The notes: generated by a model not told the origin, from the sequence alone. DNA of 33,740 nt from Mycolicibacterium vaccae NBRC 14118 = CIP 105934 (GCF_001552715.1 NZ_BCRS01000056.1:1-33740), one strand, 5' to 3'. Counted from the first letter of the stretch, positions 1 through 7,598 are shown. Numbers and translations: made by a program.

Positions 1-161
1 AAGCCGATGCCGCCGAGCGAGGCGGCCACCGCGGTGGCGGCCGCGCCGTCGAGGTCGAGCACGCACACCCTCATGCCCGCCGCTGCCAGCCGCACCGCCG
101 TCGCGCGGCCGATGCCGGACGCGCCGCCGGTGATCAGCGCGACCCGACCCGCGAGTCTCAC
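1..161 (-). CDS. SDR family oxidoreductase, N-terminal fragment cut by window edge
   Basis: Reading leftwards from a GTG at 161, the sequence encodes MRLAGRVALITGGASGIGRA, the Rossmann NAD(P)-binding start of a classical short-chain dehydrogenase, with the TGxxxGIG motif at about residues 11-18. About 53 residues are visible. The catalytic Ser-Tyr-Lys part lies outside the window, so substrate and cofactor cannot be judged. The start is only 4 bp after the stop of the NTF2-like gene at 166-720 on the same strand, so the two are almost certainly one operon. That operon would be driven from the intergenic region holding the family A operators at 753 and 820. The GTG start is chosen because it gives the normal SDR N-terminus directly after the upstream stop. 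Confidence 0.85.
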   Translation of the reverse strand, partial: MRLAGRVALITGGASGIGRATAVRLAAAGMRVCVLDLDGAAATAVAASLGGIG

Positions 162-165
162 CCGG

Positions 166-720
166 TCACCACCGGTCGACGGGATCGTCCAGCTTCAGCG
201 GGCGGAGGTAGGAGGCGTCGGTCTTGTCCCACTTGCCCTTGATGAAGCCCTTGACCGCGCCCTTGCCCAGGATCGAGGAGTCGCCGCTGATCATCCACTC
301 GATGGTGCACCGACGCAGGGCGATCTTCCACACACCGTCGCGACGTTCCAGGCGGTCGATGTACCGGCCACCCATCAGTGACACGATCTTGCCGCCCTTG
401 ACCCGCATCGCGCCCATCACGTAGCTCTCGGCATGGGCGACGTCGCCGTCGATCTCGCAGGTGTGGGTGGTGACGTTGTGCAAATGATCCTCGAACACCG
501 CGGTGTGCGCCTGGTTGGCCCAATCCCCGTACTCAGGGCCCGTTTTGACGGTGGGTCCGTGCTCGTCGACGCCGTCGTCGAAGTAGACGCTGCCCATCAA
601 CTCGGCGTCGTGGCGGTCGTGCCCACGGGCCTGCTTCATCACGCAGTCGAGGATGGCGGTGCGGTCCTCGAGGTACTGCACGCGCTTGCGCAACTGGTCG
701 AGTTCATCGGAGTTCGTCAT
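166..720 (-). CDS. NTF2/SnoaL-like domain protein (184 aa)
   Basis: This is a 184-residue protein of the SnoaL/NTF2-like alpha+beta-barrel type. Visible features are an N-terminal coiled helix (DELDQLRKRVQYLEDRTAIL), the family-typical DAELMGSVYFDDGVDEHG stretch and a C-terminal barrel segment GGRYIDRLERRDGVWKIALR. Such proteins act as small cyclases, isomerases, dehydratases or non-catalytic partners, and in actinobacterial catabolic clusters they often sit beside Rieske oxygenases. No specific reaction can be assigned. The ATG at 720 is preferred over an upstream in-frame ATG at 771 because AAGGA lies about 5 nt before it, and because the longer form would start inside operator A (753-768). 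It is first in an operon with the SDR fragment at 1-161 and divergent from the SDR at 873. Confidence 0.85.
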   Translation of the reverse strand: MTNSDELDQLRKRVQYLEDRTAILDCVMKQARGHDRHDAELMGSVYFDDGVDEHGPTVKTGPEYGDWANQAHTAVFEDHLHNVTTHTCEIDGDVAHAESYVMGAMRVKGGKIVSLMGGRYIDRLERRDGVWKIALRRCTIEWMISGDSSILGKGAVKGFIKGKWDKTDASYLRPLKLDDPVDRW

Positions 721-752
721 GGTGTCCTTCCACGGGTCGTGCATGCGTCGAG

Positions 753-768
753 TTGTACAACTGTATAG
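753..768 (-). promoter_or_regulatory. Family A operator overlapping an extended -10 (for gene 166-720)
   Basis: The plus strand reads TTGTACAACTGTATAG, an imperfect inverted repeat. Read on the minus strand, it begins CTATACAGTTGTACAA and is preceded by TG, giving TGCTATACAG, an extended -10-like element about 40 nt upstream of the ATG at 720. The same TGCTATACAG string occurs at 19002-19011. Binding by the TetR at 20389-21015 is inferred from motif sharing, not shown. Confidence 0.6.
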
Positions 769-819
769 CACGCACGCCGCAATATTCTGGTCCGATCCAG
801 CGTTGTCGCCGCACTGATC

Positions 820-835
820 CTATACAGTCGTATAG
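820..835 (+). promoter_or_regulatory. Family A operator, perfect-arm palindrome (for gene 873-1730)
   Basis: CTATACAGTCGTATAG has perfect 6-bp arms (CTATAC/GTATAG) around a 4-bp spacer, 37 bp before the ATG at 873. It contains TATACA and TATAGT, either of which could be a -10. It is the most symmetric of the four family A sites (753, 820, 19005, 21041) and, with the site at 753, serves a divergent promoter pair. Confidence 0.65.
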
Positions 836-872
836 TGCAACTTCTCGTCGAATGCAGAGCAGGACAAGTGAC

Positions 873-1730
873 ATGAGTCGACTCGAGGGCAAGGTCGCCT
901 TGATCACCGGCGCGGCCCGCGGACAAGGGCGAAGCCACGCTCTGCACATGGCCGCCGAGGGAGCCGACGTCATCGCCATCGACATCTGCGACGATATCGC
1001 GTCGTCACCCAACCCGTTGGCCACAGAAGCCGATCTCGACGAGACCCGGCGCCTGGTCGAGGAGGCCGGTCGACGCATCGTCACTGCCACCGTCGATGTG
1101 CGCGACCGAGTCAGGCTCGCCGACGCAGTCGACGATGCCGTGACAGCACTCGGTGGGCTCGACGTCATCGTGGCCAACGCGGGCATCTCCGCGTTCGGTC
1201 CGGCCGTCCCCGTACAGGGTTTCGTCGATGCGTTCGACGTCGACTTCGTCGGCGTCGTCAACACTGTCAGCGTCGCTCTGCCGCATCTGCCGGAGGGTTC
1301 CTCGATCATCGCCATCGGTTCGATCGCGGCGTTGGCATCGCAGGTCAACAGGAGCGACGGACTCGGCCTGCAGGGTCCCGGCGCGGCCGGGTACGGCCTG
1401 GCCAAGAGCATGCTGTGCGGCTACACGAAGTCACTCGCGCTGGTCTTGGCGGATCAGCGGATCCGGGTGAACGCGGTCCACCCGACCAACGTGGACACCG
1501 ACATGCTGCACATCGACGCGATCTACCGGACCTTCCGGCCCGATCTTGCCGAGCCGACGCGAGCCGACGCCGAGATCGGATTCACGTTCATGCACGCCAT
1601 TCCGGTTCCCTACGTCGATCCGGCCGACATCTCGCACGCGGTGGTCTATCTGGCATCCGATGAATCGCGTTACGTCACCGGGCAGCAACTGTTCATCGAT
1701 GCCGGCGCAGCGTTGAAGGCCGGCCTGTGA
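873..1730 (+). CDS. Mycofactocin-dependent-type SDR oxidoreductase
   Basis: This is a 285-aa SDR whose N-terminus, MSRLEGKVALITGAARGQGR, matches the actinobacterial SDR subfamily associated with the mycofactocin cofactor. The signature is GAARGQGRSHA followed by AAEGADVIAIDIC. In that family the nicotinamide is held tightly and re-oxidised through mycofactocin rather than exchanged, and typical substrates are alcohols. The NAG motif (VIVANAGIS), the Ser-containing IGSIAAL and the catalytic YGLAK are all visible. The ATG at 873 is chosen because AGGAC lies just upstream and longer in-frame versions run through the operator at 820. It overlaps the TIM-barrel gene at 1727 by 4 bp (GTGA), so the two are translationally coupled. 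No mycofactocin biosynthesis genes are in the window; the assignment is by motif memory. Confidence 0.9.
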   Translation: MSRLEGKVALITGAARGQGRSHALHMAAEGADVIAIDICDDIASSPNPLATEADLDETRRLVEEAGRRIVTATVDVRDRVRLADAVDDAVTALGGLDVIVANAGISAFGPAVPVQGFVDAFDVDFVGVVNTVSVALPHLPEGSSIIAIGSIAALASQVNRSDGLGLQGPGAAGYGLAKSMLCGYTKSLALVLADQRIRVNAVHPTNVDTDMLHIDAIYRTFRPDLAEPTRADAEIGFTFMHAIPVPYVDPADISHAVVYLASDESRYVTGQQLFIDAGAALKAGL

Positions 1731-2542
1731 CCGACGACCGGCTTGCCATCGAGTACCTGAGCGTGTTCGGTTTGCCGCCAGTCGAATTCGTGCGTCTGGC
1801 TGCCGAGCTCGGCGTCGGACAGATCTCCATGGGTCTGACTGCGATGCCGCTGGAGTCGCTCGGTTACCCGCACTTCTCTCTGCGCGACGATTCCGCGCTG
1901 CGACGGGACATGGGTACGGCGATGTACGACTGCGGCGTGCAGATCTCGCTGGGGGAGGGTTTTCTCGTCGTTCCCGGCGCCGATTGCCGCGCGTACGCTG
2001 CCGACCTGGACTTGATGCGTGAGCTCGGTGCACCCCGGATCAACACCCTCGGTCTGGACCCGGACCGCGACCGAACCTTCGACCAGTTCGCCATACTCAC
2101 CGAGTTGGCCGCCGAACGTGGCATGCAGACGACACTGGAGATGATGCCCGGATCCGTGGTGGGCGACCTGGATACCGCACTCGCCGCGGTACGGCATGTG
2201 GGGCGCCAGGACTTCCGGTTGCTCATCGACACCATGCATCTTGGGTATTCCGGCGCGGGTGCCGACGACATCCGGGCCCTGGATCCGGCGGTCATCGGTT
2301 ACGTACAGCTGAGCGACATGCCGGTCATCGGCGGTATGGAGGACTACCTCGTGGCTGCGACATTCGAGCGCATGATTCCCGGTACCGGGACTCTGCCGCT
2401 CGCAGACATCCTCGACGCGTTGCCCCGGGATGTGCACGTCGGGCTCGAAGTACCCATGCGGACCTCAGCTGAAGCCGGCGTGGGACCCCTCGACCGGTTA
2501 CGTCCCTGCGTGGAGGCTGCCCGCGTCCTCGTTCCTACCTAG
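1727..2542 (+). CDS. Sugar phosphate isomerase/epimerase-like TIM-barrel protein
   Basis: This is a 271-aa protein of the xylose-isomerase-like TIM-barrel superfamily (AP endonuclease 2 family). Likely divalent-metal ligands are Glu in TTLEMMP (about residue 138), Asp and His in LLIDTMHLGY (about 168-171) and the C-terminal Glu in VGLEVPMR. Members isomerise or epimerise keto/aldo sugars, hydroxypyruvate, inosose and related polyols; in catabolic clusters some act on non-sugar enols. The exact reaction is unknown. It starts at a GTG overlapping the stop of the mycofactocin-type SDR, so it probably acts on, or just after, that enzyme's ketone product (inference). Its stop is only 4 bp from the convergent stop of the gene at 2547. 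Confidence 0.85.
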   Translation: MTDDRLAIEYLSVFGLPPVEFVRLAAELGVGQISMGLTAMPLESLGYPHFSLRDDSALRRDMGTAMYDCGVQISLGEGFLVVPGADCRAYAADLDLMRELGAPRINTLGLDPDRDRTFDQFAILTELAAERGMQTTLEMMPGSVVGDLDTALAAVRHVGRQDFRLLIDTMHLGYSGAGADDIRALDPAVIGYVQLSDMPVIGGMEDYLVAATFERMIPGTGTLPLADILDALPRDVHVGLEVPMRTSAEAGVGPLDRLRPCVEAARVLVPT

Positions 2543-2546
2543 CGCC

Positions 2547-2903
2547 CTAGCTGCGTTCCAGCCGCCCGCTCGACGGTGCCGAGGTGATGGTCATGTGGCG
2601 TGCACCCTCGGCGTGCTTCGGCTCGGCATCACCTTGTACCTCGACCGCCAGCGCGATGTGCGCGAAGCTGAGAAACAGCTGCATCAGCCGGTTTTCGTCG
2701 TCGTCGTACTCGTCGAACGGCTTCTTGTCCAGGTGCGTCAGTCCATCTTGAAGGCGGTCCTTGGCGGCGTTGAAGAACGCGACGCGCTCGGACTCCGAAC
2801 TGTTGAGCCTGCGCTTGAGCCGATCATCAGCGGAGTCGACCGCCCAGTGCTCGACGAACGGTTCCAGGGTCTCGAATCCGGGTGGTAACTGTTCGGTGGT
2901 CAT
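2547..2903 (-). CDS. Small conserved-looking protein coupled to Rieske oxygenase, function unknown
   Basis: This is a 118-aa soluble, acidic protein with no signal peptide or membrane segment and no motif I can tie to a known function. It is largely helical-looking (SERVAFFNAAKDRLQDGLTH, then DENRLMQLFLSFAHIALAVE). Its ATG overlaps the stop of the Rieske gene by 4 bp (ATGA), so it is translated in step with the oxygenase and is last in the five-gene operon 7387 to 2547. A role as an accessory or small partner of the oxygenase is inference from coupling. It is too short and unlike the usual beta subunits (cone-shaped NTF2 fold) to call it one. Confidence 0.8.
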   Translation of the reverse strand: MTTEQLPPGFETLEPFVEHWAVDSADDRLKRRLNSSESERVAFFNAAKDRLQDGLTHLDKKPFDEYDDDENRLMQLFLSFAHIALAVEVQGDAEPKHAEGARHMTITSAPSSGRLERS

Positions 2904-4072
2904 CGTCCCGCCTCCGCCCGGTAGTCCGATACTGCCTCATCGACCTGGAGATAGAGGTGCCGCAGCAGCACCTCCTGAGCCTGGAAATGTATGTGGCTCA
3001 GTGCGCCACTGCTGATTCCGCGCTGCCCGGCCTCGATCACCTCGCGGTCCTCGGAATGGATGTCGAGGGTGGTGCATGCGGCGTACTCGCGGGCGAACCG
3101 CTCACTGGCGTTCGCGTCGTCGCCCACCCAGTAGAGGCGCACGACGCCGCGTGATTTCGTCGCCGACACGGGGTAGACGACGTGGGAGAAATGTTGGATG
3201 GCCATGCCGAAGATGAAGAAGTTCGGGAACAGCACCAGGTAGTCCATGTTGAATTCCAGTTGCCTGGCCAGGGCTCCCTCCAGCTGCTTCATCAGCGCGA
3301 TACCCTGCACCTCGGCCGGCGTGAATTCCGGATTGGTCCAGACGGTTTGGTATCGATGCGGCCCGGAGAACCCGATGTCGGTGGGATACCCGAACGGATT
3401 GTCGGGCCCGGTGGGTCCGTTGCCTCCGCTGCGGGGATGAATGAACCGCAGGTGGTAGTTCTCCTGGAAGTTGTCGAAGGTGAGTTTCCAGTTCGCGTCG
3501 ATCTCGTAGACGTACTCGGTGAATGTCGTCGCCTGCGCGACCGGCAGCAATTCCAGCTTGGCCGCCATCGGTCCGAGGAATTCCCGCAGGCTCTGCTTCG
3601 GATCGGGATCGAGGTTGATGAAGATCAGCCCGGCGCAGACGTCGACGGAGATCTTGGGTAGCCCGCACTGAGCTTTGTCGATGTAGAAGTTGCCGAAGTC
3701 CGGGGCGGATCGCAGGCGGCCGTCCGGGGTGAAGTTCCATCCGTGGTACTGGCAGCTGAAGGACGACCGTCGCCCACCTCGATCGAGTACCAGTTGGGTG
3801 GCGCGGTGGGTGCACACGTTGTGGAAGGCGCGGATCTCACCGTCCTTGCCGCGGGTGATCAGCACCGTCGTGTTGGCCACTTCGAGGTCGCGGACGATGT
3901 AGCTGTTGGGTTCGGCGAGTTCGCAGACGTGGCCGATCTCCAGCCACGTCCGCTTGAAGATCGCCTCACGTTCGGCGTCGAAGTATTCGGGCAGGTAGTA
4001 CGGACCCGTCGGAATCGGATCCGTGCCCAGATCATGGGTATCGGGGCGGGGCAGCACAGTCTCTGCTGTCAT
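2900..4072 (-). CDS. Rieske non-heme iron oxygenase, alpha subunit (390 aa)
   Basis: This is an aromatic-ring-hydroxylating-dioxygenase-type alpha subunit. The Rieske [2Fe-2S] ligands are C87-x-H89 (CTHRATQ) and C107-x2-H110 (CQYHGW). The mononuclear iron site is DNFQENYHLRFIH with H207 and H212, and D342 in SEDREVIEAGQ is the probable third ligand. Such enzymes insert O2 into aromatic or aliphatic C-H bonds using electrons from a ferredoxin and a reductase. The start at 4072 is chosen over a longer frame because GAGGAG sits 6 nt upstream. It lies 26 bp after the SDR at 4099-4845 and overlaps the small gene at 2547 by 4 bp. No beta subunit or reductase is nearby; the only ferredoxin is at 12745. 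Whether it is a mono- or dioxygenase cannot be told. Confidence 0.95.
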   Translation of the reverse strand: MTAETVLPRPDTHDLGTDPIPTGPYYLPEYFDAEREAIFKRTWLEIGHVCELAEPNSYIVRDLEVANTTVLITRGKDGEIRAFHNVCTHRATQLVLDRGGRRSSFSCQYHGWNFTPDGRLRSAPDFGNFYIDKAQCGLPKISVDVCAGLIFINLDPDPKQSLREFLGPMAAKLELLPVAQATTFTEYVYEIDANWKLTFDNFQENYHLRFIHPRSGGNGPTGPDNPFGYPTDIGFSGPHRYQTVWTNPEFTPAEVQGIALMKQLEGALARQLEFNMDYLVLFPNFFIFGMAIQHFSHVVYPVSATKSRGVVRLYWVGDDANASERFAREYAACTTLDIHSEDREVIEAGQRGISSGALSHIHFQAQEVLLRHLYLQVDEAVSDYRAEAGR

Positions 4073-4098
4073 GGCATCTCCTCGAGTCGTGGGTTGGA

Positions 4099-4845
4099 TC
4101 AGCTGACGCAGTAGCCGCCGTCGATGGTGACGACGGATCCGGTGATGAAGGCACTGTTCTCGGTGCACAGGAAGATCACGGCCTCGGCGACCTCGTCGGG
4201 TGTTCCGAGCCGACCCAGTGGGGTGCGTGCGCACTGCTCGGCGATGTATTCAGGGACCAGTTCCGGCGACGTCATCGGAGTGTCGATGAATCCCGCCGTC
4301 ACGGCGTTGACCCGGATTCCGTCCGGACCCCACTTCATCGCGAAGTTGCGGGTCATCGACAGGACGCCGGACTTCGCGGCGCCGTAGGCCGGCACCATCG
4401 GAACCGCCCGCACAGTCGACAACGAGGACAGTCCGACCACACAGGCCCCACCCTTGGCTGTCGATCGGGCGAGTGCACCGTGCAGCGCGGAGGTGAGTTC
4501 GAACGGTCCGAACAGGTTCAGATCCACCGTGGCGCGGAAGCCGTCGGGTGTCGACTCGTCAAGTCCGCCCGCGAAGATCGCACCGGCGTTGTTCACCAGG
4601 ATGTCCAGGGTGCTGAAATCCGCGGCCAGTTCCTGGATTCCCGCCCGGTCGGTCAATTCGAGCTGGTGGTAGGCGATTCCCTCCAGGTCGACTGAGTAGT
4701 CTGCGGCCTGGGGCTTGCGACCGGTGGTCGTCACCGTGGCCCCGGCGTCACGCAGCTTGGTGGCAATGGCGTGGCCGATGCCGCTGGTGCCGCCCGTGAC
4801 CAGTGCGGTCGCCCCGGTGAAATCATAAGTTGCGCGTGCGGTCAT
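4099..4845 (-). CDS. Classical SDR family oxidoreductase
   Basis: This is a 248-aa classical SDR. Visible elements are the cofactor motif TGGTSGIGHA (about 17-26), NNAGA at about 86-90, Ser in GLSSLSTV, catalytic YGAAK and the C-terminal ITGSVVTIDGGY. Arg in TTTGRKP after the second beta strand hints at NADP(H), but this is weak. It would oxidise an alcohol or reduce a ketone on the pathway substrate. Its ATG overlaps the stop of the metallo-hydrolase at 4842 by 4 bp, and the Rieske gene follows 26 bp downstream, placing it in the family B operon that starts at 7387. Confidence 0.92.
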   Translation of the reverse strand: MTARATYDFTGATALVTGGTSGIGHAIATKLRDAGATVTTTGRKPQAADYSVDLEGIAYHQLELTDRAGIQELAADFSTLDILVNNAGAIFAGGLDESTPDGFRATVDLNLFGPFELTSALHGALARSTAKGGACVVGLSSLSTVRAVPMVPAYGAAKSGVLSMTRNFAMKWGPDGIRVNAVTAGFIDTPMTSPELVPEYIAEQCARTPLGRLGTPDEVAEAVIFLCTENSAFITGSVVTIDGGYCVS

Positions 4846-6116
4846 GCGAGCTCTCCGATCTGTTTGCGAAGCCAGGCTGATTCCCAGAAGTTCTCGCTGT
4901 CCGCGAGCAGCGCTTCATGGGCGGATTTGACGACCGCGCGGGCGGCCTGGTGTGCGGGCTCGCTCTCGAGCACGATCTCCCCGAGGTGGATCGCGCGTAG
5001 TGGGTCTCCCGCGTCGAGGTACCGGCCGGCACGGTCGCAGATGGCCTGTGCTCCCGCGAGTTCCACCAGGTCCGGGGCAACGGATTCGGGGCCGACGGGG
5101 TACAGCTCGGTGGTGGACCGCCGGTGGAACCACCCGTTGTAGTTCTCCCAGATCGCCCGGACGTTCCAGCTGACCTTGCCGTAGCCCTGGCCGACCTCCA
5201 GATGCGGTGGCAGCGTGATCCGGGCCATCGCGTCACGTACGTCGTCGCCGGCGTTCATGGCGGAGACGGTTTCGTCGTGCAGGTACTGCACGGCGTCCCG
5301 CAGCCGGATCAGCTCGGCATCGACCAGTTCGGCGCCGTGGATCGGGTCGAAGTGTCCGGTGACCAGTACCTCGGGTTGCAGTCGGCGGACCCGCTCGTAG
5401 GAGGCGACGGCCGCCAGGGCGTCGCGGTAGCGGTCGCCGCGCATGGTGACGAGATTGGGGATGTGGCCGAACACCGGCCCGAACAAGTTCCCGCACAGGC
5501 AGATCCGCTCGTCAGGAAGCCACACGACAAGGGAGTCGGTGGTTTCACCCCCCGGCGTGGCGATCAGCTCGATGCGGCGGCCACCGACCTCCAGGGCGAG
5601 GGTGTCCTCGACGATCGTGTCGGGGTCCGGTACGGCCTGGGCGGGAAGGACCTCGCCGAACCGCTTCTGGATACCCGTCACGGTCGCGGTGATCTTGTCG
5701 ACGAACGCGAACATCGTGTTGCGGGCGCGATGCGCCAGGAGTCGTTCGGTGTCGTCGCGCCACATCTCCCAGTTCGCCTGCGCGACGATGTGGGTACCGT
5801 CCTCGCGGAACACGTCGGTTCCGCCGACGTGATCGGCGTGGCCCTGTGTGTAGATGATGTAGCGCACCGGTCCGCTGTCGACGGCGTCGAAGTTGGCCTT
5901 GTGTACCGGGGATTCGAATCCCATCCCGGTGTTGACGATGACGCGGCCCTCGCCGGTGGTCAGCATGTACGAGTTGGTCAAGCCCGGTGACATCCAGACG
6001 CCGGGCGCCACCTGGCGGGCCTCCGTCGCCGACGCACCCGCGAGGTCGTCAGCGCCGGGCCTGCTGCGATAGAGCGGTTCGAGACCGTCGACGCGTTCCT
6101 CGGGCGGCGTGCTCAC
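4842..6116 (-). CDS. MBL-fold hydrolase with alkylsulfatase dimerisation-like region
   Basis: This 424-aa protein has an N-terminal metallo-beta-lactamase fold followed by a helical region resembling the alkylsulfatase (SdsA1/BDS1-type) dimerisation domain, around the WNVRAIWENYNGWFHRRST segment near residue 320. The metal motif reads T-Q-G-H-A-D-H at 90-96, so Q91 stands where the first His of the usual HxHxDH is found; H93, D95 and H96 are kept. Further candidate ligands are E191 (PGGETTDS) and H255 (VTGHFDPIHG). Family members cleave alkyl sulfate esters, but the missing His may change metal content or chemistry. It overlaps the sulfotransferase gene upstream (ATGA at 6113-6116) and the SDR downstream by 4 bp each. 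Sulfatase activity is inference. Confidence 0.88.
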   Translation of the reverse strand: MSTPPEERVDGLEPLYRSRPGADDLAGASATEARQVAPGVWMSPGLTNSYMLTTGEGRVIVNTGMGFESPVHKANFDAVDSGPVRYIIYTQGHADHVGGTDVFREDGTHIVAQANWEMWRDDTERLLAHRARNTMFAFVDKITATVTGIQKRFGEVLPAQAVPDPDTIVEDTLALEVGGRRIELIATPGGETTDSLVVWLPDERICLCGNLFGPVFGHIPNLVTMRGDRYRDALAAVASYERVRRLQPEVLVTGHFDPIHGAELVDAELIRLRDAVQYLHDETVSAMNAGDDVRDAMARITLPPHLEVGQGYGKVSWNVRAIWENYNGWFHRRSTTELYPVGPESVAPDLVELAGAQAICDRAGRYLDAGDPLRAIHLGEIVLESEPAHQAARAVVKSAHEALLADSENFWESAWLRKQIGELA

Positions 6117-7387
6117 CGGGCCTCCTGGCCGGAGCGTTCCGGTCGCACATCGAACTTGTCGAAGTAGAAGTCGAACCGACTACGGATCTCGTCGGGGTTG
6201 CGGTCGAAATGGCGTTCGAGATCGTAGGCGATCCTGCCGTGCTTGCCACGCGGATTGCCGGACAGATACTGGTCGAACGCGGCGCGCGTCTCCTGTGTCA
6301 GGTCCACTCCACCGCGCTGGTAGAGCTGCTCCAGGAAGGGGATCTCGTTTCCGTTCAGATGGTGGAAAGAGATGTCGATGCTGCGCTCGGCCGGCACCAG
6401 GTCCCGGTCGCGCACGCACGCGCCGAGCAATCGCTCCACTCGGTCGACCCAGTAGTCGGCGACGCGGTCGGTGTCGACTTTCTCGCGCCGGATCCGGTCG
6501 CCGTACGCCATCAGAGTGACCGTCGACTGGATCACGGCCACGGGATCGCGGTGCGTGAAGGCGAACGTCGCGTCCGGAAACACCTCCAGTAGCGCGGGAA
6601 TCTGCTCACAGTGCTGAGGCGCCTTGAGGACCCAGGTCTGCGGGCCGCGCAGGAAGGTGAGCGCCTTCAACACGTTCTTCAGGTAGCCGTAGTGCTTGAC
6701 CTGATCCAATCCCAGGTAATAGTCCCGCCACTGGGGCACATGGGCGTACCACTCCACGATGTAGTTGGAGAAGTCCAGGTCGAGTTCGATCTCTTCCTCG
6801 ATGGCCTCCGGATACCTGTCGTGTACCGCCAGCGCGAAGGGCATGAACTCCTTGACGAAGCCGTACTCGTCAGCAGTGCGCTGGTACCGGGGGTCGATAC
6901 CGTTCGGACCGGCGGCCTCACCGCGGATGGGGAACGGTTCGCGGCTCTCCCAGTAGGGGAGCGCCCTGCGCCGGCTGTCGGCCGCGATCAGGTTGACGAA
7001 GTGAGTCGTGCCAGAACGCGGCATTCCGATGACGATGAAGGGCTTCTCGATCTCGATATCCTCGATCTCGGGGTAGCGACGCATCAGATCGGTGAACAGC
7101 ACCCTATTGCGCAGTAGGCGAACTGTCCGTTCCCGCAACGTCATCCGCGACAACGGATTCAGGTCGTCGGCGTCGATGGCCGCGACGTGGACGCCGAGTC
7201 GCTCACGGAACTCACCGTCGAGGCCCTCGCCGCCGAAACCGGTGATGCCGGAGCTCTGTACCGCCTCGTCCACCATCGCCTCGATGTCGAGATCCACCTC
7301 CTGGTGCCGGGTGGCGTCGAGAACCTGGCGCTGCAGGTCGGTCAGCTGTGGATCACGCAGATCATCGACGGTGATGATGTCAGGCAT
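6113..7387 (-). CDS. PAPS-dependent sulfotransferase family protein
   Basis: This is a 424-aa bacterial sulfotransferase-family protein (Sulfotransfer_3 type). The 5'-phosphosulfate-binding loop is GMPRSGTTHF at about 121-130. The 3'-phosphate-binding segment is the THRDPVAVIQST stretch near residue 265. The fold transfers sulfate from PAPS to a hydroxyl of a small molecule or lipid. The start at 7387 is chosen because AAGAGAG lies just upstream; an upstream in-frame GTG at 7420 would fall by the operator. It is the first gene of the operon sulfotransferase, MBL hydrolase, SDR, Rieske, small protein, driven by the promoter at 7449-7478 and operator 7423-7442. The next gene resembles a sulfatase, so sulfation may be transient. 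Acceptor unknown. Confidence 0.9.
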   Translation of the reverse strand: MPDIITVDDLRDPQLTDLQRQVLDATRHQEVDLDIEAMVDEAVQSSGITGFGGEGLDGEFRERLGVHVAAIDADDLNPLSRMTLRERTVRLLRNRVLFTDLMRRYPEIEDIEIEKPFIVIGMPRSGTTHFVNLIAADSRRRALPYWESREPFPIRGEAAGPNGIDPRYQRTADEYGFVKEFMPFALAVHDRYPEAIEEEIELDLDFSNYIVEWYAHVPQWRDYYLGLDQVKHYGYLKNVLKALTFLRGPQTWVLKAPQHCEQIPALLEVFPDATFAFTHRDPVAVIQSTVTLMAYGDRIRREKVDTDRVADYWVDRVERLLGACVRDRDLVPAERSIDISFHHLNGNEIPFLEQLYQRGGVDLTQETRAAFDQYLSGNPRGKHGRIAYDLERHFDRNPDEIRSRFDFYFDKFDVRPERSGQEAR

Positions 7388-7422
7388 TCGCGTCTCTCTT
7401 CGGGGTCGGCACGGCGACACTT

Positions 7423-7442
7423 AACTAATCAAGTGATTGATT
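7423..7442 (-). promoter_or_regulatory. Family B operator for the 7387-2547 operon
   Basis: On the minus strand the site reads AATCAATCACTTGATTAGTT, an 8+4+8 inverted repeat with two mismatches from perfect arms. It begins 6 nt after the -10 at 7449-7454, so it covers the start-site region, and a bound repressor would block initiation. The same motif is at 7540, 9020 and 17332. The best candidate ligand is the TetR at 14737-15348 (inference). Confidence 0.7.
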
Positions 7443-7448
7443 CATTGG

Positions 7449-7478
7449 AATGTAGGACCGCCATGACCGCGGCGTCAA
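7449..7478 (-). promoter_or_regulatory. sigA-like promoter of the sulfotransferase-Rieske operon
   Basis: On the minus strand TTGACG (7478-7473) and TACATT (7454-7449) are separated by 18 bp, a good housekeeping-type promoter about 65 nt upstream of the start at 7387. The family B operator follows directly. Confidence 0.65.
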
Positions 7479-7505
7479 GGAAAAGGTGCGATCACCGTCA
7501 CATCC

Positions 7506-7534
7506 TTGACGAAACGTGGCCCACGTCATATCGT
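7506..7534 (+). promoter_or_regulatory. sigA-like promoter of the SDR gene at 7599
   Basis: TTGACG (7506-7511) and TATCGT (7529-7534) are separated by 17 bp. The family B operator at 7540 starts 5 nt after the -10, the same layout as at 7449 and 9008. The divergent promoter at 7449-7478 lies back to back with it. Confidence 0.65.
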
Positions 7535-7539
7535 CGGAG

Positions 7540-7559
7540 AATCAATCGCGCGATCAATT
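7540..7559 (+). promoter_or_regulatory. Family B operator, degenerate right arm
   Basis: AATCAATCGCGCGATCAATT keeps the full left arm AATCAATC and has two mismatches in the right arm. Its placement at the predicted transcription start, exactly as in the better sites, argues that it is functional although weaker. TCGCGCGA in it (7546-7553) recurs directly at 7561-7568. Confidence 0.55.
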
Positions 7560-7598
7560 ATCGCGCGACCGACGATGATGCGAAGGCGCAGTAGATAA

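Noticed and set aside
2547..2903. Calling the small coupled protein a Rieske beta subunit
   Set aside because: It is shorter than beta subunits, appears helical and lacks the NTF2-like barrel pattern.
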